Positions 55,332 to 62,310 of a DNA stretch of 64,000 bases are shown here, piece by piece. Origin of the DNA: Ollibium composti (GTDB lineage: Bacteria > Pseudomonadota > Alphaproteobacteria > Rhizobiales > Rhizobiaceae); the NCBI RefSeq assembly GCF_004801285.1, contig NZ_SSNY01000015.1:1-64000 (forward strand). Reading direction: 5' to 3'. The notes beneath the pieces were generated by a model. It saw only the letters and a program-made list of their open reading frames with translations. It was not told the origin of the DNA and ran no database searches. Every line of letters begins with the position of its first letter. The first letter of the stretch is position 1. Both the position numbers and the translations under genes were made by a program.

Positions 55332-56347
55332 TCAGGGCATTGCGGATCGAAAAGGAAAAGGTCGCCCGCTTCCACGAAGTGCCGCTCGACGCACCAGCAG
55401 AGGGCGAGGTACGGATATCCGTGCATCATGTCGGCCTTTGCGGCAGCGACCTGAACACCTTCAGGGGATTGAACCCGCTTGTCGGTTTGCCGCGCATTCC
55501 GGGCCACGAGATCGGCGGGGAGATCGTATCGGCGGGGCGGGGCGTCGACCCGGCCTATGCCGTCGGAAGGCGCGTCATCGTCATGCCGTATACCAGTTGC
55601 GGCCGGTGTACGTCATGTCGCAAGGGCAGGGTCAACGCCTGCCGCTACAACAAGACACTGGGTGTCCAGCAGGACGGCGGTCTGGCCGAGGAGGTCAACC
55701 TTCCGGCCGAAAAGCTGATCCTCAACGAAACCCTGGCGCCTCGCCACCTGGCATTGGTGGAGCCGCTTTCGGTCGGTTTCCATGCGGTCGGCCGCGGACG
55801 TGTCACGGCACACGATACGGTGGCCGTGATTGGCTGCGGCATGATCGGCATGGGCGTGCTGATCGGTGCCGTTGCACGCGGAGCGCGCGTGATCGCCATC
55901 GATCCGAGCGAGGAAAAGCGCCGTCTGGCCGTCAAGTTCGGCGCAGCCCACGCGTTGCCGGCGGGCGGGGACGAAGTTGTCGCCGAAATCAACCGGCTGA
56001 CGCATGACGACGGCGTCGACGTTGCCTTCGAGGCGGTCGGCCTGCCTGCGACCTTCACCCAGGCGGTCGATCTGGCCGGCTTTTCGGGCCGCGTCGTCTA
56101 TGTCGGCTACTCCAAGGCGCCGGTCACGTACCAGACCCAGTTCTTCAATCTGAAGGAACTCGACATCCTGGGCTCGCGCAATGCCACGCTCAACGATTTC
56201 CATGCCGTGATTGCGCATCTGGAGACGATCGGCGCGGCGGCCGACGACCTCATTTCGAAAGTCTTTCCCTTCGACCAAGCCGAAGCGGCGCTGCCCTATT
56301 GGGACGGCGATCGCGATGTCCTCAAGATCCTTGTCGAGCGTATCTGA
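55328..56347 (+). CDS. Zinc-dependent medium-chain dehydrogenase (L-idonate/sorbitol dehydrogenase-like)
   Basis: A 339-residue MDR enzyme. The catalytic-zinc ligands are in GLCGSDLN (~36-43), PGHEIGGE (~58-65) and the active-site VEPLSVG (~143-149). The structural zinc lobe has four cysteines, CGRCTSCRKGRVNAC (~88-102). The cofactor motif is IGCGMIGMG (~168-176). It probably oxidises a hydroxyl group of a sugar acid with NAD(P). It overlaps the GntR stop by four bases and is followed 3 bp later by an SDR gene. Confidence 0.88.
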   Translation: MIRALRIEKEKVARFHEVPLDAPAEGEVRISVHHVGLCGSDLNTFRGLNPLVGLPRIPGHEIGGEIVSAGRGVDPAYAVGRRVIVMPYTSCGRCTSCRKGRVNACRYNKTLGVQQDGGLAEEVNLPAEKLILNETLAPRHLALVEPLSVGFHAVGRGRVTAHDTVAVIGCGMIGMGVLIGAVARGARVIAIDPSEEKRRLAVKFGAAHALPAGGDEVVAEINRLTHDDGVDVAFEAVGLPATFTQAVDLAGFSGRVVYVGYSKAPVTYQTQFFNLKELDILGSRNATLNDFHAVIAHLETIGAAADDLISKVFPFDQAEAALPYWDGDRDVLKILVERI

Positions 56348-56350
56348 CAC

Positions 56351-57127
56351 ATGACTGAACCGACCCCACTCGAAAAGGCGTTCGGCCTCTCCGGAAAACA
56401 CGCGCTGGTCACCGGCGGCGGCGGCGGATTGGGACTTGCCATCGCCAAGGCGCTTGCAGCCGCCGGAGCGCGCGTCACCGTCGCCGGCCGCCGCGCCGAT
56501 GTGCTGGAGGCCGCGAAAGCCGAGATCGGCGGCGACGTTGCCTCCAGAACGATGGACCTTAGCGACTTGGCGTCGCTGAAGGATGCCGCGGCCGATATCG
56601 AGGCGAGCCGGGGGGCGGTCGATATTCTGGTCAACAACGCCGGCAACACCGTCAAGAAGCCGTTCGAGGAACAGACGGCGGAAGACTTTGACAGGGTGTT
56701 CGACGTCCATGTGCGCGGAGCGCTCGAACTGACCCGCTGCATCGTTCCGGGCCAGGCGGCGCGCGGCGGCGGATCGGTGATCTTCCTCGCCTCGATGACA
56801 TCCTTCATCGGCCAGCCCTTTGTCATGGGCTACACGACCGCGAAATCGGCGCTGCTTGGCGCCGTGCGCGGGCTCTCCGCGGAATATGCCAGCCGCGGCG
56901 TGCGCGTGAACGGCATCGCGCCGGGCTGGATCGACACAGCGCTGTTCCGTGCCGCCACCTCGAACGACGCCGCCCGGCTGAACAAGATCCTCGGCCGCAT
57001 CCAGATGGGACGCGTGGGACAGCCTGAGGATATCGGCTGGGCCGCGGTGTTCCTTGCCTCGCCGGCCGCCGGCTACGTCACCGGCCAGACGCTCGTCGTC
57101 GACGGCGGAGCCCTGGTCGGCTTCTGA
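56351..57127 (+). CDS. SDR oxidoreductase, gluconate 5-dehydrogenase-like
   Basis: A 258-residue classical SDR. The cofactor motif TGGGGGLGLAIA (~20-31), NNAGNT, the catalytic serine in LASMTSFIG and YTTAKSAL (~162-169) are complete. C-terminal DGGALVGF is normal. Relatives reduce or oxidise C5 of gluconate-type acids. With the preceding MDR it gives two successive or opposing redox steps on the imported sugar acid. Confidence 0.87.
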   Translation: MTEPTPLEKAFGLSGKHALVTGGGGGLGLAIAKALAAAGARVTVAGRRADVLEAAKAEIGGDVASRTMDLSDLASLKDAAADIEASRGAVDILVNNAGNTVKKPFEEQTAEDFDRVFDVHVRGALELTRCIVPGQAARGGGSVIFLASMTSFIGQPFVMGYTTAKSALLGAVRGLSAEYASRGVRVNGIAPGWIDTALFRAATSNDAARLNKILGRIQMGRVGQPEDIGWAAVFLASPAAGYVTGQTLVVDGGALVGF

Positions 57128-57165
57128 AACCAACCACAACCGTCCAACACAGGGAGGACCCGCAA

Positions 57166-58140
57166 ATGAACATTTTCAACAGATGCCTGCTTGCGGCGGG
57201 ACTGCTGCTTGCCGGCAGCGCCGCCGGTTTCGCCGACCCGCTATCCATCAAGGTCGCCTATGAGAACAATCCGGGCGAACCTGTCGATCAGGTCATGCAC
57301 TACTGGAAGGACGAATTGGAGAAGAAGAGCAACGGCGAGATCACGCTGGAGCTTTTCCCCAGTTCCCAGCTCGGCTCCAAGAAGGACGTCACCGAGCAGG
57401 CCATGATGGGCCTCAACGTCATCACCATCACCGATGTCGGCTTCCTGGCCGACTATGATCCGGACCTCGGCGTGCTGTTCGGGCCGTATCTCGCCGACGA
57501 TCCGTCGAAGCTGTTCAAGATCTATGACGGCGAATGGTTCAAGAAGAAGTCGGACGAACTGAAGGAGAAGGGCATCCACATCGTGATGCGCAACTACCTC
57601 TACGGCGTCCGGCAGTTGATCACCAAGAAGCCGGTCCGCACCCCGGACGACCTGAAGGGCATGAAGATCCGCGTGCCGAACAACAACATGCAGATCAAGA
57701 TCTTCGAGGCGATGGGTGCCACTCCGACGCCGATGCCGCTGGGTGAGACGTTCCCGGCGCTGACGCAGGGCGTCATCGACGGCGTCGAGAATCCGATCGC
57801 CGTTCTCTATGGCCAAAAGTTCCACGAGGAAGCCAAATATCTGAGCAAGATCGGCTATCTGACGAACACGGCCATGTTCGTCGGCGGTGAGGCTTTCTTC
57901 AGCAAGATCCCCGCCGACCAGCTCAAGCTGATCGAAGATACGGCTTACGACGCAGGGCTCTACAGCCAGAAGCTGACCACCGATCTCGACAACCAGATGA
58001 TCGGGAAAATGAAGGAGGCGGGCGTCGAAGTCATCGATGTCGATACAGCGCCCTTCAAGGCCCTGACCGAGAAGGTCTACACCGAATTTCCGGAATGGAC
58101 GCCGGGTCTCTACGACCAGATCAAGGCCGAGCTGAACTGA
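57166..58140 (+). CDS. TRAP transporter solute-binding protein (sugar-acid type)
   Basis: A 324-residue DctP-family protein with a signal peptide (~1-24, cleaved after GFA). LKGMKIRVPNNNMQIKIFEA (~163-182) contains the conserved arginine plus an Asn-rich stretch often seen in hexuronate and gulonate binding proteins. TFPALTQGVIDGVENPIAVL follows. AGGGAGG is upstream of the ATG. Context with UxaA-type enzymes favours a hexuronate or aldonate ligand. Confidence 0.9.
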   Translation: MNIFNRCLLAAGLLLAGSAAGFADPLSIKVAYENNPGEPVDQVMHYWKDELEKKSNGEITLELFPSSQLGSKKDVTEQAMMGLNVITITDVGFLADYDPDLGVLFGPYLADDPSKLFKIYDGEWFKKKSDELKEKGIHIVMRNYLYGVRQLITKKPVRTPDDLKGMKIRVPNNNMQIKIFEAMGATPTPMPLGETFPALTQGVIDGVENPIAVLYGQKFHEEAKYLSKIGYLTNTAMFVGGEAFFSKIPADQLKLIEDTAYDAGLYSQKLTTDLDNQMIGKMKEAGVEVIDVDTAPFKALTEKVYTEFPEWTPGLYDQIKAELN

Positions 58141-58158
58141 AACCGCTCCCAGGCGAAA

Positions 58159-58183
58159 GGGGCGGCCGGATACGGCCGTCCCC
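58159..58183 (+). promoter_or_regulatory. GC hairpin between dctP and dctQ of the sugar-acid operon
   Basis: GGGGCGGCCG (58159-58168) pairs with 58173-58183 around GATA, with one bulged T. It sits 18 bp after the binding-protein stop, matching the hairpin position in the 18.4-21.3 kb TRAP operon. It probably stabilises the binding-protein message. Confidence 0.5.
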
Positions 58184-58246
58184 GATCGTCGCGAGCCGGC
58201 GCCCTGCGTTTGCAGGGATGGCCGCAGTGATACCAGGAGCATCGTC

Positions 58247-58717
58247 ATGGAATCCATAGCGCGCCTCGCGCATCGGCTCGCAGCCATACCGCTGCTGATC
58301 CTCCTCGTCGTGTTCAACGTCGCGGTGGTGATGCGGTATTTCCTCGGCCGGCCGCTGCAGTCCACGGAAGAAATCTCCGGCCTGCTCATGATCTGGATCA
58401 TCATGCTGGGCGCCATCGCCGCCGAACAGGACGACCAGCACCTGCATATCCCGCTGCTGCTGGAGATGTGCTCCGCCAAGGTCGCAGCCGCCATCAATCT
58501 GGCGATGTCGCTGCTGTCGGCAGCCTTCCTTCTCTATGTCTCTTATGTCGGCCTGCTTTTGGCGATGAATGTCCACTTCAAGGTGACCGGCATTCTGAGA
58601 ATCTCCTACTTCTGGATCGACATCGCCGTGCCGGTCGGTTTCGTCGTCATCGCCATCTATATGGCCCAGCACGCCATTCGCAGTGCGCGTGCAGCGTTTT
58701 CGGGGCACGCGCAATGA
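58247..58717 (+). CDS. TRAP transporter small permease
   Basis: A 156-residue DctQ-type protein with four helices (~10-32, 45-65, 82-106, 124-146). STEEISGLLMIWIIMLGAIA and the loop EQDDQHLHIPLLLEM correspond to the conserved central region; the usual Arg-Gly-x-His is here Asp-Asp-Gln-His. The gene overlaps the large-permease gene by four bases. Confidence 0.85.
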   Translation: MESIARLAHRLAAIPLLILLVVFNVAVVMRYFLGRPLQSTEEISGLLMIWIIMLGAIAAEQDDQHLHIPLLLEMCSAKVAAAINLAMSLLSAAFLLYVSYVGLLLAMNVHFKVTGILRISYFWIDIAVPVGFVVIAIYMAQHAIRSARAAFSGHAQ

Positions 58718-59988
58718 ACCTGTCCATCGTCATCCTCATCATGCTTGCCCTCTTCGCGCTGAATCTGCGCCTCTACGTGGGCATCCTCATGGCGGTTTTC
58801 GCCTACTTCATCTTCATCAACCAGATTCCGATCCAGATTGCCGTCCAGCGCTTCATCGGGCCGGCCCAGAACAGCTCCCTGCTGGCGATCCCCTTCTTCA
58901 TCATGCTGGGCACGGTCATGTCGCATACGGGGATCGCGGAGCGCATGATCAAGGTCGCAGACCTCTTCGTCGGACGCCTGCGCGGCGGCATGGCGCTCAC
59001 CAATATCCTGGTGTCCACCCTCATGGGCGGCGTCAGCGCGTCCAATCTCGCCGACAGCGCCATGCTCACGCGCATGATGGTTCCGGAAATGGAAAAGCGC
59101 GGCTACGACCGGGCCTTTTCCTGTGCCGTGACGGCAGCGGGGTCGCTGATCACGCCCATTATCCCGCCCGGCATCGCCCTCATCATCTACGGCCTGATTG
59201 CCGACGTCTCGATCGGCAAGATGTTCATGGCCGGCATCATCCCCGGCATCGTCGGCGCCGCCATCTTGATGTTCGCCGCCTATACGACCTCCGTGCGGCG
59301 CGGCTACAAGGCAAGTCGCACGCATCGTCTCACGGGCAAGGAACTCGTCGATACGCTGGCTTCCGCCTGGCCCGCCGTCGTCCTCATCCTGGCGATCCTC
59401 GGCGGCATCAGGGCCAACATCTTCACGCCTACCGAGGCGGGTGCCGTCGCGGTGACGCTGGTTCTCGTCATCGGCTTCGTCATCTACCGCGAAATGCGTG
59501 TCAGCCATGTCGTCGACGCTCTTATCGAGACCACCAAGTCGACGGCGTCGGTGCTGCTCGTCATCATGGCGTCCTCGGCGCTCGCCTGGGTGTTCTCCAT
59601 GGAGCAGGCCGGCCAGTCGCTGGCCCAGCTGATCTCGTCGCTGACGTCCAATCCTTATGTTTTCCTTCTCCTGCTGAACATCGTGCTGCTGTTTCTCGGG
59701 ATGCTGATCGAAGGCACCGCACTGATGATCGTGCTGGTGCCGCTCCTCCTGCCGACCGTGAAGGCGCTCGGTATCGACCCCATCCATTTCGGCATCGTGA
59801 TCATCGTCAACCTGTCCATCGGCACGCTGACGCCGCCGGTCGGCACGGTCATGCTGATGGTCTGCAACATCGCCAAGGTGAAGGTGAGCGATTTCACGCG
59901 CCAGGCCTTCAGCATGTATGCGGGCCTGTTCGCCTTCCTGCTGCTGGTCACCTACGTGCCGATCCTTTCCACCCTTCTGTCCCGTTAG
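58714..59988 (+). CDS. TRAP transporter large permease
   Basis: A 424-residue DctM subunit with about twelve helices. Duplicated signatures include TLMGGVSASNLADSAMLTRM, ITPIIPPGIALIIYG, EGTALMIVLVPLLLP and LTPPVGTVMLMVCN. The ATG at 58714 overlaps the dctQ stop. It completes the third of four TRAP systems in map order by type: DctPQM, MatPQM, P plus fused QM, and this one is the last. Confidence 0.9.
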   Translation: MNLSIVILIMLALFALNLRLYVGILMAVFAYFIFINQIPIQIAVQRFIGPAQNSSLLAIPFFIMLGTVMSHTGIAERMIKVADLFVGRLRGGMALTNILVSTLMGGVSASNLADSAMLTRMMVPEMEKRGYDRAFSCAVTAAGSLITPIIPPGIALIIYGLIADVSIGKMFMAGIIPGIVGAAILMFAAYTTSVRRGYKASRTHRLTGKELVDTLASAWPAVVLILAILGGIRANIFTPTEAGAVAVTLVLVIGFVIYREMRVSHVVDALIETTKSTASVLLVIMASSALAWVFSMEQAGQSLAQLISSLTSNPYVFLLLLNIVLLFLGMLIEGTALMIVLVPLLLPTVKALGIDPIHFGIVIIVNLSIGTLTPPVGTVMLMVCNIAKVKVSDFTRQAFSMYAGLFAFLLLVTYVPILSTLLSR

Positions 59989-60000
59989 AGGAAAGCGCCT

Positions 60001-60699
60001 ATGTCCGAGCAATTCCAGAAATCCGACAAGACCGTCTTCCAGGTCCTCAAGGACGAGCTGTTCACCGCCGTCGTCGGCGACGTTCTCGACGTGATGGGTT
60101 ATCAGCACCAGTTCCTGCCGGCCGGCATCGCGCCGCTGCGTTCCGACATGAAGATCGTCGGTCGCGCAATGACCGTGCTGGAGGCGGACGTCTTCTCCGA
60201 GGGATCGCCATCGTCGGTCGGGCCTCTGGCCAACAAGCCGTTCGGCTTGATGATGGAGGCGCTCGACGACTTGCGCGAGGATGAGGTCTACATCGCCACC
60301 GGCGCGTCGCTGCGCTACGCGCTTTGGGGCGGCCTGATGTCGACGCGCGCCCAGCATCTGAAAGCGGCCGGAGCCATCGTGGACGGCTACCTGCGCGACA
60401 GCTGGGAAATCGAGAATCTCGGCTTCAACGTGTTCTCGCGCGGCATCTATGCGCAGGACCAGGGTCCCCGCGGCAAGGTGATCGATTATCGCTGCCCGAT
60501 CCGGATCGGCGACGTGACGATCGTCCCGGGCGACCTGGTCTTCGCCGACCGTGAAGGTGTGCTCATCATCCCGAAGGCGGCCGAAGCCGAAGCGATCCAG
60601 CGCGCGCTCGACAAGGTGCGTACGGAAAACAAGGTGGCGGTCGCCATCCGCGAGGGCATGAGCGCGTGCGAGGCGTTTTCCACCTTCGGCGTGATGTGA
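60001..60699 (+). CDS. RraA-family protein, probable aldolase or decarboxylase
   Basis: A 232-residue protein of the RraA/HMG-aldolase family. GDVLDVMGYQHQFL, the phosphate-like loop and the metal-site pair seen as DGYLRDSWEIENLG (~129-142) followed by PGDLVFADREGVLIIP (~178-193) fit the class II pyruvate-type aldolase/oxaloacetate decarboxylase members. It is 12 bp after dctM and overlaps the UxaA small-subunit gene. This catabolic setting argues against an RNase E regulator role. It could cleave the keto-acid produced by the UxaA-type dehydratase. Confidence 0.8.
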   Translation: MSEQFQKSDKTVFQVLKDELFTAVVGDVLDVMGYQHQFLPAGIAPLRSDMKIVGRAMTVLEADVFSEGSPSSVGPLANKPFGLMMEALDDLREDEVYIATGASLRYALWGGLMSTRAQHLKAAGAIVDGYLRDSWEIENLGFNVFSRGIYAQDQGPRGKVIDYRCPIRIGDVTIVPGDLVFADREGVLIIPKAAEAEAIQRALDKVRTENKVAVAIREGMSACEAFSTFGVM

Positions 60700-61049
60700 T
60701 GCCCACCGCTGACGCAGTCTCGCCCGGCATGCCACCCGATCGCTATGACGAGCGGCTGCTGCTGCTGGCCGACAGCGACAACGTGCTGGTGGCGAAGCGG
60801 CCGATCGGCGACGGCGAGGAGATCGTCGTTGCCGGTCGGCTCGTGCGCATCGGCAAATCCGTCCTGCTCGGCCACAAGGTCGCCCGCCGCGCCATTGCGC
60901 CGGGCGAGAAGATCATGAAGTACGGCGTGCCGATCGGCTCGGCCACGAGCCGCATCGACGCCGGCGAGCATGTGCATGTCCACAACATGCAGAGCGACTA
61001 TACCAAGACCCATGTCATCGAGGCATCGGACGAGGAGAAGGCGAAATGA
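60699..61049 (+). CDS. UxaA-type dehydratase small subunit (SAF domain)
   Basis: A 116-residue SAF-domain protein equal to the N-terminal domain of altronate/galactarate dehydratases. DNVLVAKRPIGDGEEI and GHKVARRAIAPGEKIMKYG (~57-75) and the His pair in EHVHVHNM (~90-97) are diagnostic. The start overlaps the RraA stop (TGATG) and its end overlaps the large-subunit gene. In enterobacteria this domain is fused to the large domain in one chain; here they are separate. Confidence 0.87.
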   Translation: MPTADAVSPGMPPDRYDERLLLLADSDNVLVAKRPIGDGEEIVVAGRLVRIGKSVLLGHKVARRAIAPGEKIMKYGVPIGSATSRIDAGEHVHVHNMQSDYTKTHVIEASDEEKAK

Positions 61050-62257
61050 GCAACGAGGCCGAACTGCGCGGGTATCTGAGGTCCGATGGCCGCAAGGGGA
61101 TCCGGAACGTGGTGGTCGTCGCCTACCTGGTCGAATGCGCGCATCATGTCGGCCGCGAGATCATCGCCAATTTCAGGGGCGGTGACGTTCATCTCATCGG
61201 TTTTCCCGGTTGTTTCCCCAATGAATACGCGCAGAAGATGATGGAGCGCCTCTGCACGCATCCCAATGTGGGCGCTGTGCTGTTGCTTTCCCTCGGCTGC
61301 GAAAGCTTCAACAAGTTCTCGCTGTCCCGGATCGTCGCCGAAAGCGGCCGCCCGGTGCAGACACTGACAATCCAGAACAATGGCGGGACGCTGTCGACGA
61401 TCGAGGATGGCACCCACTGGGTGAGCGAGCAGCTCGACGCGCTGGCCGGCGCCGAGACGGTTCCGATGCGCCTCGACGAACTGATGATTGGCACCGTATG
61501 CGGCGGCTCGGACGGCACCAGCGGCCTGACCGGGAATCCAGCCGTGGGTCGCGCCTTCGACCGTCTGGTGGATGCAGGCGCCACCTGCATCTTCGAGGAG
61601 ACGGGCGAGTTGATCGGTTGCGAGGAGATCATGGCCGCGCGGGCCTTGACGCCGGAACTCGGCGACGAGTTGCGCGCCGCGGTCGACAAGGCCGCGCGCT
61701 ACTATGCGACGCTCGGCTACGGCAGCTTCGCGCCGGGCAATGCCGATGGCGGGCTCTCCACCATCGAGGAGAAGTCGATGGGGGCCTACGCCAAATCCGG
61801 CTCTTCAAAAATCTCAGGCATCATCAAACCCGGCGATATTCCGCCCGCCGGAGGTCTGTTCCTGATGGATGTCGTTCCCGATGGCGAAGTTCGCTTCGGC
61901 TTCCCGAACATTTCCGACAATGCCGAGATCGTGGAGATGATCGCTTCCGGCTGCCACATGACCCTGTTCGTGACGGGTCGCGGTTCGGTGTCCGGATCGG
62001 CCATTTCGCCGGTCGTCAAGGTCTGCGCCAATCCCGATACCTACCGCAAGCTGGCCGGCGACATGGACGTGGATGCCGGACGCATCCTGGAAGACCGTGC
62101 CACGCTGGAAGACGTCGGCTCCGAGATCGTCGATTTGATCAAGGATGTCGCGCGCGGCAAGCTGACGAAGTCGGAGCATCTTGGCCACCGTGAGTTCATC
62201 CTCACCTATAAGAGCTTCGAGCCCATCGGCCCCGCCTGCCTGCCGTCCGCCGCCTGA
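61046..62257 (+). CDS. UxaA-family dehydratase large subunit
   Basis: A 403-residue D-galactarate/altronate dehydratase-family protein, the C-terminal catalytic part. GYLRSDGRKGIRNVVVV at the N-terminus, TVCGGSDGTSGLTGNPAVG (~151-169), FEETGELIGCEEIMAARA (~180-197) and MTLFVTGRGS (~308-317) are family signatures; conserved Cys and Glu residues are likely iron ligands. It should dehydrate an aldonate or aldarate to a 2-keto-3-deoxy acid together with the small SAF subunit. The exact substrate is undetermined. Confidence 0.88.
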   Translation: MSNEAELRGYLRSDGRKGIRNVVVVAYLVECAHHVGREIIANFRGGDVHLIGFPGCFPNEYAQKMMERLCTHPNVGAVLLLSLGCESFNKFSLSRIVAESGRPVQTLTIQNNGGTLSTIEDGTHWVSEQLDALAGAETVPMRLDELMIGTVCGGSDGTSGLTGNPAVGRAFDRLVDAGATCIFEETGELIGCEEIMAARALTPELGDELRAAVDKAARYYATLGYGSFAPGNADGGLSTIEEKSMGAYAKSGSSKISGIIKPGDIPPAGGLFLMDVVPDGEVRFGFPNISDNAEIVEMIASGCHMTLFVTGRGSVSGSAISPVVKVCANPDTYRKLAGDMDVDAGRILEDRATLEDVGSEIVDLIKDVARGKLTKSEHLGHREFILTYKSFEPIGPACLPSAA

Positions 62258-62266
62258 AAGCGGCGG
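62247..62266. terminator. Hairpin across the stop of the UxaA large-subunit gene
   Basis: CCGCCGC (62247-62253) pairs with GCGGCGG (62260-62266) around CTGAAA. It lies at the end of the plus-strand operon, facing the convergent kinase gene (stop at 62311). No T-run follows, so termination strength is uncertain. Confidence 0.4.
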
Positions 62267-62310
62267 TGAAAACTGGGTCGGTTGCTCCGCCGTTGACAAG
62301 TGGACCCGTC

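Noticed and set aside
60001..60699. RNase E inhibitor RraA
   Set aside because: Family similarity is real, but the gene is coupled to TRAP and UxaA genes. Most RraA-like proteins in such settings are aldolases or decarboxylases.
58657..60735. A 692-codon minus-strand frame opposite dctM and the RraA-like gene
   Set aside because: Composition dominated by Asp, His, Arg and Gln without membrane or domain features; it is the antisense image of coupled real genes.
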